Shown: positions 23,423 to 27,901 of the stretch, one piece after another
How positions within the stretch are numbered: the stretch's first letter is position 1
How the letters are laid out: each line of letters begins with the position of its first letter
Source: a virus
IMG/VR virus record: IMGVR_UViG_3300032288_002065
Span: 1 to 27,901 of that record
Direction: 5' to 3' (one strand)
Length of the DNA stretch: 27,901 nt
Position numbers and translations under genes: made by a program
The notes under the pieces: model-generated
The model's input: the letters and a program-made list of their open reading frames with translations, nothing else
The model's database searches: none
What the model was told of the DNA's origin: nothing

Positions 23423-23467
23423 ATGGCCGCCCACGGCGCGGGAGATTTTCCGGGCCCCATATTTCTA

Positions 23468-23487
23468 TGCTGTATTTCTATACAGTA
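23468..23487. promoter_or_regulatory. LexA (SOS) box
   Basis: The site reads TGCTGTATTTCTATACAGTA. It has the invariant CTGT-N8-ACAG arms (23470-23473 and 23482-23485) and matches 17 of 20 positions of the E. coli consensus TACTGTATATATATACAGTA. It is followed by an AT-rich run with TATAAA at 23494 and TAGAAT at 23505, which could be promoter -10 elements under LexA control. Host LexA repression with release on DNA damage is the direct prediction. Confidence 0.75.
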
Positions 23488-23630
23488 TATATATATAAAT
23501 TCTTTAGAATAGGAAACCCACTATCAATAATGCCAATATGAATCTAATCGCTTGATTCTCAAAGCCCAGTCACACCTGCGCAAAAGGTCAAACCGGATGC
23601 AATATGCAGTCAAAACGGTATCAATACTTC

Positions 23631-23658
23631 TTGCAATAGATGTTGTTGCGCCTAGAAT
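23631..23658 (+). promoter_or_regulatory. Sigma70-like promoter for the early cassette
   Basis: TTGCAA at 23631-23636 and TAGAAT at 23653-23658 are separated by 16 nt. The -10 matches TATAAT at 5 of 6 bases and the -35 matches TTGACA at 4 of 6. It lies about 37 nt upstream of the first early start codon (23695), which has GGAG about 9 nt before it. Confidence 0.6.
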
Positions 23659-23694
23659 CGCGCTTGTCCGACAACAAACCTGGAGTGCAACAAG

Positions 23695-23883
23695 ATGAAC
23701 AAGTCAGAAACCCGAGAAGTAGCCAAGCTCACGCGCTACCGCGCGGCCGGCGCCGATGACGGCATGATGGCGCGCAGCTTGTCGGCGCTGGTCCGCAGCG
23801 CGCTACGCGCAAGCAGCGCGCGCGAGATCCGAGACATCGCGGCGGAATGGGGCGTCGCCAACCATCCAGAATTTCGCTGCTAA
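23695..23883 (+). CDS. Small basic early protein, leading gene of the cassette
   Basis: This 62-residue protein begins MNKSETREVAKLTRYRAAGA and includes MMARSLSALVRSALRASSAREI, which is helical and Arg/Ala-rich. GGAG 9 nt upstream supports the ATG. It is the first gene after the early promoter, a typical slot for a small host-takeover or regulatory protein. The layout of two amphipathic helices resembles short phage proteins of unknown role. No DNA-binding motif is clear. Confidence 0.65.
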   Translation: MNKSETREVAKLTRYRAAGADDGMMARSLSALVRSALRASSAREIRDIAAEWGVANHPEFRC

Positions 23884-23932
23884 TTCATAAACACCACAGC
23901 GCCAGGGACGGCGCCACACTGAGGAATCGACA

Positions 23933-24187
23933 ATGCTTTATGATCAAAGAGACTTTGACGCAAACCCCAAGAAGTATGAATTGTTCTGCACGGCGACTAT
24001 CGCCAAGCACATCATCACGCACGAAGGCGAGCAGGATTTACCGGAAGGTACGATTGTCGGCGTGCGATACGCCACGACAGCACGCAATCAGCTAATGCGC
24101 CGGAATGAACCCGTGTTTGCCGTGACAGTCCGCGGGCAATTTTGGGGCCATCTGTACGCCAACACGCTAAAGGATTTTGTACTGTGA
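23933..24187 (+). CDS. Small early protein, unknown function
   Basis: This 84-residue protein begins MLYDQRDFDANPKKYELFCTAT and ends WGHLYANTLKDFVL, with mixed alpha/beta character and no membrane segment. GAGGA about 8 nt upstream of the ATG supports the start. A 5 bp GC hairpin (23899-23914) lies in the short gap before it. It overlaps the next gene's GTG start by 4 nt (GTGA). I recall similar short proteins in environmental phages without a known role. Confidence 0.65.
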   Translation: MLYDQRDFDANPKKYELFCTATIAKHIITHEGEQDLPEGTIVGVRYATTARNQLMRRNEPVFAVTVRGQFWGHLYANTLKDFVL

Positions 24188-24318
24188 CGCGGCCCTACTT
24201 TTTCCTCACCCGTGACCAAGCCCGCGCACGCGCTACCCGCCGCGCCAGGTTTGCGGCTTGGTTTTTCTTGATCGGTGCCGGGTTAACGCTCGGCGCCGTG
24301 TTCGCGCTTGCTATCTAG
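24184..24318 (+). CDS. 44-residue single-span membrane protein
   Basis: This frame starts at GTG 24184, overlapping the previous stop as GTGA, and ends in TAG at 24318. It encodes TRPYFFLTRDQ, a basic Arg/Ala stretch (RARATRRAR), then one membrane span of about 20 residues (WFFLIGAGLTLGAVFALAI). By the positive-inside rule the basic N-terminus would stay in the cytoplasm. The overlap makes it more credible than its length alone. Role is unknown. Confidence 0.5.
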   Translation: MTRPYFFLTRDQARARATRRARFAAWFFLIGAGLTLGAVFALAI

Positions 24319-24344
24319 TCCACTACACGAAAGGAAACCCGACA

Positions 24345-24980
24345 ATGACGACTCTGACACTTCACATTCCTCATGCCACCATCAAAGCCGCGCTGATCGT
24401 CGCGCCTAAAATGGACGTGCGCAATTACTTGAACGGCGCCGCGCTGGACCTGACGGATGGCACCAAGCCGCGGCTTGTCGTCACCGACGGCCACAGAATG
24501 CTTGTCATTAACGCGGAACCCTTCATCCGCGACGATGACGGCAATTATCCCGGCCTGCCGCCGGAAATGATCGGGCAAACCTACATTCTCCCGCGCGACC
24601 TGCTCGCCGCCGTCAAACCGGCCAAAGTCGGCAAGGTTGAATTGCCGCTTGCCGTGACGATTCACCACGCGGACGGCAAACCGGCCGGGTTGACGGTCCA
24701 AGGCGCGACGACCGCGCAAGGTAGCTGCATCGATGGCAAGTACCCCGAATGGCGCCGAGTATGGCCGCAGTCCCTATCCGGCGAGGCGATGCAATATAAC
24801 CCGGACTATCTGGCCGACTTTAAGGCGATCGCCGCGCTATTGATAGACAAGAAAGGCGCGCAAATAGTCGTCGGGTATAACGGCCACGGCCCGGCCCTTA
24901 TCGACTTTGGCCTTGATACCGCTGCGGGAGTTGTCATGCCGCAACGGCTGGACCCGCCCACCCTGCCGACTTGGATCTAG
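24345..24980 (+). CDS. Two-domain DnaN-like sliding clamp protein
   Basis: From ATG 24345 (AAGGA upstream) the protein is 211 residues. It aligns with the second and third domains of the bacterial beta clamp. DVRNYLNG (24-31) matches DVRYYLNG, VVTDGHR (45-51) matches VATDGHR, GKYPEWRRV (131-139) matches GRFPDYRRV, and VVMPQRL (196-202) matches VVMPMRL at the DnaN C-terminus. These include the peptide-binding pocket residues. Domain I is absent. DnaN is normally about 366 residues and dimeric; a two-domain form could be a trimer like T4 gp45 or act on the host clamp system. An extra 9 residues follow the RL. The upstream in-frame ATG at 24258 lacks support. Confidence 0.8.
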   Translation: MTTLTLHIPHATIKAALIVAPKMDVRNYLNGAALDLTDGTKPRLVVTDGHRMLVINAEPFIRDDDGNYPGLPPEMIGQTYILPRDLLAAVKPAKVGKVELPLAVTIHHADGKPAGLTVQGATTAQGSCIDGKYPEWRRVWPQSLSGEAMQYNPDYLADFKAIAALLIDKKGAQIVVGYNGHGPALIDFGLDTAAGVVMPQRLDPPTLPTWI

Positions 24981-25008
24981 CTCACTACCTGCCGCACAGC
25001 GTAGCCTA

Positions 25009-25038
25009 TTGCACGCTGCGCGGCTTATGCCCTATAGT
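25009..25038 (+). promoter_or_regulatory. Possible secondary promoter before the small-gene cassette
   Basis: TTGCAC (25009-25014) and TATAGT (25033-25038) are spaced 18 nt in the only gap between the clamp gene and the next gene. The -10 is good (5 of 6) and the -35 weak (3 of 6). It could boost expression of the small genes from 25071 on. Confidence 0.4.
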
Positions 25039-25070
25039 TTATTACCCTTTAGCACATGAGGACCGAGACA

Positions 25071-25505
25071 ATGGACAAGCAGCTATTGATTGATGCGCTC
25101 GACGTTTTCATCCGCCAGCGGCCCGGATTCGATCCGGCCAATTACACACCGGCCAGCTATCGCGCCGACTCGCGCATGGTGGCGCGGCAATTGCGGGAGG
25201 CGCTGCAACTACTGCGCGCGGTGGAGCTTCGTTGGAGCATAACCGTCGAGGACATCCTGCGCGAAGCGCAAGGCGGACGGCTCGACATTACCGACACGCC
25301 GGAAGGTGTGCGAATGAGCTACACGGCGGGGCAATACTACTGCACCGAATATCGTGCCGCGGTGGCGCGGCTGCTGGCCGGCGTGCTATGGGATCACGCA
25401 CGCGAAGCCATGATCGCCGCGGACGGGCGCGCGGACGGCGACGCGCTGCGCGCACGGTTCCGGCGGGAGTTCGGGCGCGGGCTGGCGTCGCGTTACTTCA
25501 ACTAA
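25071..25505 (+). CDS. 144-residue early protein, unknown function
   Basis: ATG 25071 is preceded by GAGGA and chosen over ATG 25056, which places the ribosome site inside the gene. The product begins MDKQLLIDALDVFIRQRPGFDP and contains YRADSRMVARQLREA (about residues 30-44), an acidic/Arg-rich middle, TAGQYYCTEYRAAVARLL, and a helical C-terminus. A similar architecture is common in phage early regions without a known function. It is soluble, with no cofactor or nuclease motif visible. Confidence 0.65.
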   Translation: MDKQLLIDALDVFIRQRPGFDPANYTPASYRADSRMVARQLREALQLLRAVELRWSITVEDILREAQGGRLDITDTPEGVRMSYTAGQYYCTEYRAAVARLLAGVLWDHAREAMIAADGRADGDALRARFRREFGRGLASRYFN

Positions 25506-25515
25506 GGAACGCACA

Positions 25516-25755
25516 ATGATTCACCTAACCGAAACGGGGTTTTACGCCGGCCGGCGCCTATGCCCGACGGATTGCACGGACGGAGATACTACCGTCCACG
25601 CCGTATACGCGCCGCTAAACCGCGACGAATTCCGCGCCAAGTGTTGCGCCCATTGCCTGATCGTATGGGCGCGGGAGGCTTACGAGGACGGCGACGACAT
25701 GCCGGAATGGGTGCGAATCGCTCGCACGTTTGAACATCAGGACGCCACGCCATGA
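25516..25755 (+). CDS. Small cysteine-containing protein, possible zinc binding
   Basis: This 79-residue protein begins MIHLTETGFYAGRRLCPTDC. Cysteines 16, 20, 43, 44 and 47 (C-x3-C, then CC-x2-C) could form a zinc site, followed by IVWAREAYEDGDDMPEWV. It starts the run of nine overlapping early ORFs. The last codons overlap the next ATG (ATGA). Function is unknown. Confidence 0.65.
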   Translation: MIHLTETGFYAGRRLCPTDCTDGDTTVHAVYAPLNRDEFRAKCCAHCLIVWAREAYEDGDDMPEWVRIARTFEHQDATP

Positions 25756-25925
25756 AACTGCAATATCAATACATCCTCATTTACGGAAACCCGGTTGACG
25801 GATTTCAGGTTGTCGGCCCGTTCCCCACTCGGGAAGCGGCCGACGCCTACAGGGACACGGGACCAAACCCGGACCGCGTGACGCTTACGCGCCTATACGC
25901 GCCCGTAGGGGCCGGCCATGAATAG
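25752..25925 (+). CDS. 57-residue early protein
   Basis: The frame from ATG 25752 overlaps the previous stop by 4 nt and ends in TAG at 25925. It encodes MKLQYQYILIYGNPVDGFQV, then GPFPTREAADAYRDTGPNPD, and ends APVGAGHE. The alternating beta-then-helix pattern suggests a small alpha/beta fold, and the middle is reminiscent of short phage proteins predicted to bind regulators. Its existence is supported by the overlap chain. Role is unknown. Confidence 0.55.
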   Translation: MKLQYQYILIYGNPVDGFQVVGPFPTREAADAYRDTGPNPDRVTLTRLYAPVGAGHE

Positions 25926-26031
25926 CCGCGACCACTACAACCGCGGGTGGGAGCATGGCTTTTACACGGGCGCGGCCACCGCGTTCGGCACCGTCGCGCT
26001 CTTACTTTGGATTACGGGGTCGCTGATATGA
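25918..26031 (+). CDS. 37-residue single-span membrane peptide
   Basis: The frame from ATG 25918 overlaps the previous stop region by 8 nt and ends in TGA at 26031, itself overlapping the next ATG. It encodes MNSRDHYNRGWEHGFYTGAA, then one membrane span (TAFGTVALLLWITGSLI). The GW-HGFYTG segment resembles the N-termini of short phage membrane proteins. Credible because it links two other genes by overlap, but short. Confidence 0.5.
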   Translation: MNSRDHYNRGWEHGFYTGAATAFGTVALLLWITGSLI

Positions 26032-26225
26032 CGCCCGCACAGCGTCCCCGTTGCGGCGCCTGCTGGGGTGACGGGTTCGTACATTCCATTTTCAGCGGCG
26101 AGCGGGAATACTGCGACGCCTGCGACGGGACCGGCTTTGACCTCTACTACCTACCAGGGGCACCCCATGACCAGCAACTCGAACCCTGCGGAATGGATAC
26201 GGGAAATGATACGGCTGGAGACTGA
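26028..26225 (+). CDS. Small double CxxCxGxG zinc-finger-like protein
   Basis: From ATG 26028 the protein is 65 residues and contains C9-GA-C12-WGDG and C29-DA-C32-DGTG, two copies of the CxxCxGxG motif that binds zinc in DnaJ-type cysteine-rich domains. There is no J domain, so it is a free-standing zinc module. Its C-terminal 20 codons overlap the next gene in another frame by 59 nt. An in-frame extension to 25947 would run through the previous gene and is rejected. It may bind nucleic acid or a host protein. Confidence 0.6.
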   Translation: MTPAQRPRCGACWGDGFVHSIFSGEREYCDACDGTGFDLYYLPGAPHDQQLEPCGMDTGNDTAGD

Positions 26226-26403
26226 AGGCGAACGGTCGCCCAAGCTGCCGCCGATTAGGGCCTATTACGACCCCAAGCCCGTGCCCGACGAGGCGCACGA
26301 TTGGGTCGCCTACTTTGACGGGTTCGAGCCGGGCGAGCCTATCGGCTACGGCGCGACGCGGGACGCGGCCATCGCGGCCTTGCTGCGGGAGGTGGGGCAA
26401 TGA
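26167..26403 (+). CDS. 78-residue protein with HicB-like GYG-T repeat
   Basis: From ATG 26167, with AGGGG 6 nt upstream, it encodes MTSNSNPAEWIREMIRLETE, a Pro/Lys middle, and the C-terminal phrase DGFEPGEPIGYGATRDAAIAALL. The GYGxTxxxAIxxLL pattern occurs in HicB-like and other small alpha/beta proteins. No HicA toxin is adjacent, so a toxin-antitoxin role is unsupported. It overlaps the preceding gene by 59 nt and the next by 4 nt. Function is unknown. Confidence 0.55.
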   Translation: MTSNSNPAEWIREMIRLETEGERSPKLPPIRAYYDPKPVPDEAHDWVAYFDGFEPGEPIGYGATRDAAIAALLREVGQ

Positions 26404-26567
26404 ACAAGCTCACGCCGTTGTTCAAGAGCCTAGCCCGCTACGACCGCGTTTGCGTCCGATGCAAGGAACGCAAGCCGGTCAAGGGCGGAAAGATCCTCGG
26501 GCGCCACAAAGGCGCCGAGCGATTCATCTGCGGCGACTGCCGCGCACAACGGGAGGGGACGGTATGA
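26400..26567 (+). CDS. 55-residue zinc-ribbon-like protein
   Basis: From ATG 26400 (overlapping the previous stop as ATGA) it encodes a basic protein with C18-VR-C21 and C44-GD-C47. This C-x2-C, 22-residue spacer, C-x2-C arrangement is that of a zinc ribbon. The loop is Lys/Arg/Gly-rich (KERKPVKGGKILGRHKG), suiting nucleic-acid contact. It overlaps the next gene by 4 nt. A transcription or replication accessory is a reasonable guess but unproven. Confidence 0.6.
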   Translation: MNKLTPLFKSLARYDRVCVRCKERKPVKGGKILGRHKGAERFICGDCRAQREGTV

Positions 26568-26755
26568 GCGACTTCGAGGTGCATCCAATCGGGACGGCCA
26601 AGCGACTCAAGCGCCTGACCGACATTTTGAGCCGGCTGCTGCGCGATGACGTAATCGGCGCCCGGATAGACGATTACGACCGGTCCTGTATCCGCGCCGC
26701 CGAGGTGTACGACCGCCAGGACCGCTACATTCGCAGACTGGAGCGTCAATCGTGA
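26564..26755 (+). CDS. 63-residue charged helical protein
   Basis: From ATG 26564 (ATGA overlap with the zinc-ribbon gene) it encodes MSDFEVHPIGTAKRLKRLTD, then Arg/Asp-rich helices (RLLRDDVIGARIDDYDRSC) to RQDRYIRRLERQS. It has no cofactor motif. Its stop overlaps the next start as GTGA, which supports translation in this chain. Role is unknown. Confidence 0.6.
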   Translation: MSDFEVHPIGTAKRLKRLTDILSRLLRDDVIGARIDDYDRSCIRAAEVYDRQDRYIRRLERQS

Positions 26756-27114
26756 CGCGCCGAGGACGCCCGGCGGGCAAGCCGAACCGAGAGAAACCAT
26801 CGACGGAGCCACCATTGCCGTCGCCGACACCGGCCCCTAGACCTACGGCATGGACACAGACGACCGATTATAGGGGGATTCAAGACCTATGGTTCGCCGT
26901 GCTGCACTTGGCCGTAGTGGACTTGGCGAGCCGATACGACGGCGAACGCCGCACGGCGCTGGAATGGGTCGCCGATACGTATCAAGGTCCGCAGTCCTGC
27001 GCGTGGGTTTGCGAAGTGTTAGGAATCAGCCATGAGGCTTTCGCGCACGCGGCCTTGTCACGTCAAGGCCGGGCGCGGTTTCTAGCAACTGCTGAAGAAA
27101 GGGGGCGCGCATGA
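26752..27114 (+). CDS. 120-residue protein with AT-hook-like N-terminus
   Basis: From GTG 26752 (GTGA overlap) the protein begins TRRGRPAGKPNREK, an AT-hook-like Arg-Gly-Arg-Pro motif, then a Pro/Thr-rich linker (about residues 15-40). A folded C-terminal part follows, with LWFAVLHLAVVDLASRYDGERRTALEWV and WVCEVLGISHEAFAHAAL. The second phrase looks like a helix-turn-helix. Together these suggest a DNA-binding early regulator, but there is no firm family match. It overlaps the tiny membrane ORF after it by 4 nt. Confidence 0.6.
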   Translation: MTRRGRPAGKPNREKPSTEPPLPSPTPAPRPTAWTQTTDYRGIQDLWFAVLHLAVVDLASRYDGERRTALEWVADTYQGPQSCAWVCEVLGISHEAFAHAALSRQGRARFLATAEERGRA

Positions 27115-27176
27115 TTGCCCTCCTCGCCATCCTGCTTACGCTGTTTTTGGCTTGGGCGCTGGACTTGGATTCTTGA
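27111..27176 (+). CDS. 21-residue hydrophobic peptide, last overlap of the chain
   Basis: ATG 27111 overlaps the previous stop (ATGA). The frame reads MIALLAILLTLFLAWALDLDS and stops at 27176, so it is a single hydrophobic helix. It lies over the 3' end of the convergent helicase gene (stop at 27136), so much of its sequence is constrained by that gene. It may be a real membrane peptide or a coincidence. Confidence 0.35.
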   Translation: MIALLAILLTLFLAWALDLDS

Positions 27177-27900
27177 CAATATGGAGTTGCGGCGCGGTGG
27201 GAGTCTCGACCATCCGCCGCAGTTCCGACTTTGACACTCGCGCCATGTCGGGCGCGGAGAAAATGCGCTTGCGGGAGTTCAACTCCGCCGAGGCGCATAA
27301 TCCCCGATCTTCCCAGCCGGCCTCCTCCAGCGCGTGCAGGAGCGCCGCAGGGACGATCTTGACGCCGGACGGTGCCCGAGCCTGTAGCTGATCGCAAAGC
27401 CGGAAGAAGGGCGCACCGACGGCCCCGGCGGCGAACTCATTGCGCCGCGCGCGGATCTCGTCCAGGACGAAAGCCTCAGCCGCGCTCATGCCAACCTCAA
27501 TCAGGCCGAGCTTGAAGTCCGTCATCATTGGCGTGGCCATCGGGTTGAAGGCGGACACGTCGCGGACGTTGAGGAAGGCGCCGACGCGAGCCATACCGCC
27601 GGCCTTGTACCATCGCCAAATGGCGTCCGTTTCTTCTTGGGTGAGGCGCGGCGCGTCCGACTGAAGGCAGAACCAGCGCCGGTCCTGCGATTCGAGCGTA
27701 ATCGGCATCCGGTCGTTGCTGAAGGCCAGCACCAAGAGCCGGTTGATGGCCTCGTAGGGGTGCAAATTCTTACGGTTGACGGTAAGCGTATCGGGCGGCG
27801 CGGCGATGACCGGCTTCAGACGATTCGCCAACTCGCGGCGCGATTGGCCGTCCGTCTCTTTCAGTTCGTTCAGGATCAGGATTTCCGACTGGTAAGCGTA
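27136..27900 (-). CDS. Primase-helicase C-terminal part (NrS-1/D5-like; 5' end beyond the window)
   Basis: The minus-strand frame is open to the right edge, giving 254 visible residues of a longer protein. A TTG at 27831 is not a true start because the frame continues (AYQSEILILNEL). LLVLAFSNDRMPITLESQDRRWFCLQSD matches the SF3/D5-type helicase stretch in which the DRRWF region follows the ATPase core. The rest is helical (TDFKLGLIEVGMSAAEAFVLDEIRARR). NrS-1 polymerase-type proteins fuse primase and helicase. Walker motifs and the primase domain lie outside, so the polymerase/primase part is assumed. It converges on the early cassette. Confidence 0.75.
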   Translation of the reverse strand, partial: YAYQSEILILNELKETDGQSRRELANRLKPVIAAPPDTLTVNRKNLHPYEAINRLLVLAFSNDRMPITLESQDRRWFCLQSDAPRLTQEETDAIWRWYKAGGMARVGAFLNVRDVSAFNPMATPMMTDFKLGLIEVGMSAAEAFVLDEIRARRNEFAAGAVGAPFFRLCDQLQARAPSGVKIVPAALLHALEEAGWEDRGLCASAELNSRKRIFSAPDMARVSKSELRRMVETPTAPQLHIVKNPSPAPKPKTA

Positions 27901-27901
27901 G

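Larger units (their letters stand above)
23052..23694. other. Divergent non-coding control region
   Basis: These 643 nt separate the leftward late block from the rightward early cassette, with no credible gene on either strand. From left to right they contain a GC-rich part, 15 bp tandem repeats, two diverged 31 bp repeats, a half LexA-like site, a near-consensus LexA box followed by an AT-rich run, and a sigma70-like promoter for the early genes. It is the likeliest place for lysis or replication control in this window. Confidence 0.8.

Noticed and set aside
24258-24344. N-terminal extension of the clamp from ATG 24258
   Set aside because: It overlaps the 44-residue membrane ORF in another frame, gives a basic Cys/Arg stretch unlike DnaN, and the start at 24345 has a clear AAGGA.
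26167-26403. HicAB toxin-antitoxin system
   Set aside because: The GYGxT pattern is only suggestive, and no HicA-like toxin is adjacent.
27173-27201. Perfect TTGACA (27173-27178) as a promoter
   Set aside because: No TATAAT-like hexamer at 16-18 nt; the downstream sequence is GC-rich.
1-27901. Integrase, phage repressor or tRNA genes
   Set aside because: None could be recognised on either strand in this window. A temperate lifestyle cannot be claimed on this evidence.

Overview
The window is a 27.9 kb piece of a tailed double-stranded DNA phage with a P22-type, short-tailed (podovirus) virion. The coat, portal, tail factors gp4 and gp10, and three ejection-type proteins all match P22-like families. 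There is no integrase, repressor, tRNA or host chromosomal gene, so it looks like a fragment of an uncultured phage genome. A near-consensus CTGT-N8-ACAG LexA box points to a gamma- or betaproteobacterial host. The exact host cannot be read from this window.

Layout. Positions 1-23051 form one leftward (minus-strand) late block, tightly packed with many 1-8 nt start/stop overlaps. In transcription order it holds: small terminase; large terminase; three small lysine/arginine-rich proteins; portal; a Dps/ferritin-like protein; two small proteins; a beta-helix tailspike; a second tail fibre; a 56-residue protein; scaffold; coat; two small beta-rich head proteins, each preceded by a strong intrinsic terminator; a small connector-region protein; gp4; gp10; a long fibre/needle-position protein; a beta-rich protein; a degenerate cupin; three ejection proteins; and a set of small membrane proteins that probably belongs to lysis.

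Positions 23052-23694 are a non-coding divergent control region. It carries tandem 15 bp repeats with a GGCAG core, a pair of diverged 31 bp repeats, the LexA box and a sigma70-like promoter. Positions 23695-27176 form a rightward early cassette of about 14 small genes. One is a two-domain DnaN-like sliding clamp; others include zinc-finger-like peptides and tiny membrane proteins, and nine consecutive ORFs overlap end to end. From 27136 to the right edge, the C-terminal part of a leftward primase-helicase (NrS-1/D5-like) converges on this cassette.

The observations most worth following are the LexA box in the control region, the exact Dps ferroxidase-residue spacing in the gene after the portal, a clamp that keeps the DnaN peptide pocket but lacks domain I, receptor-binding genes placed between portal and scaffold, and RNA hairpins that probably set head-protein dosage.
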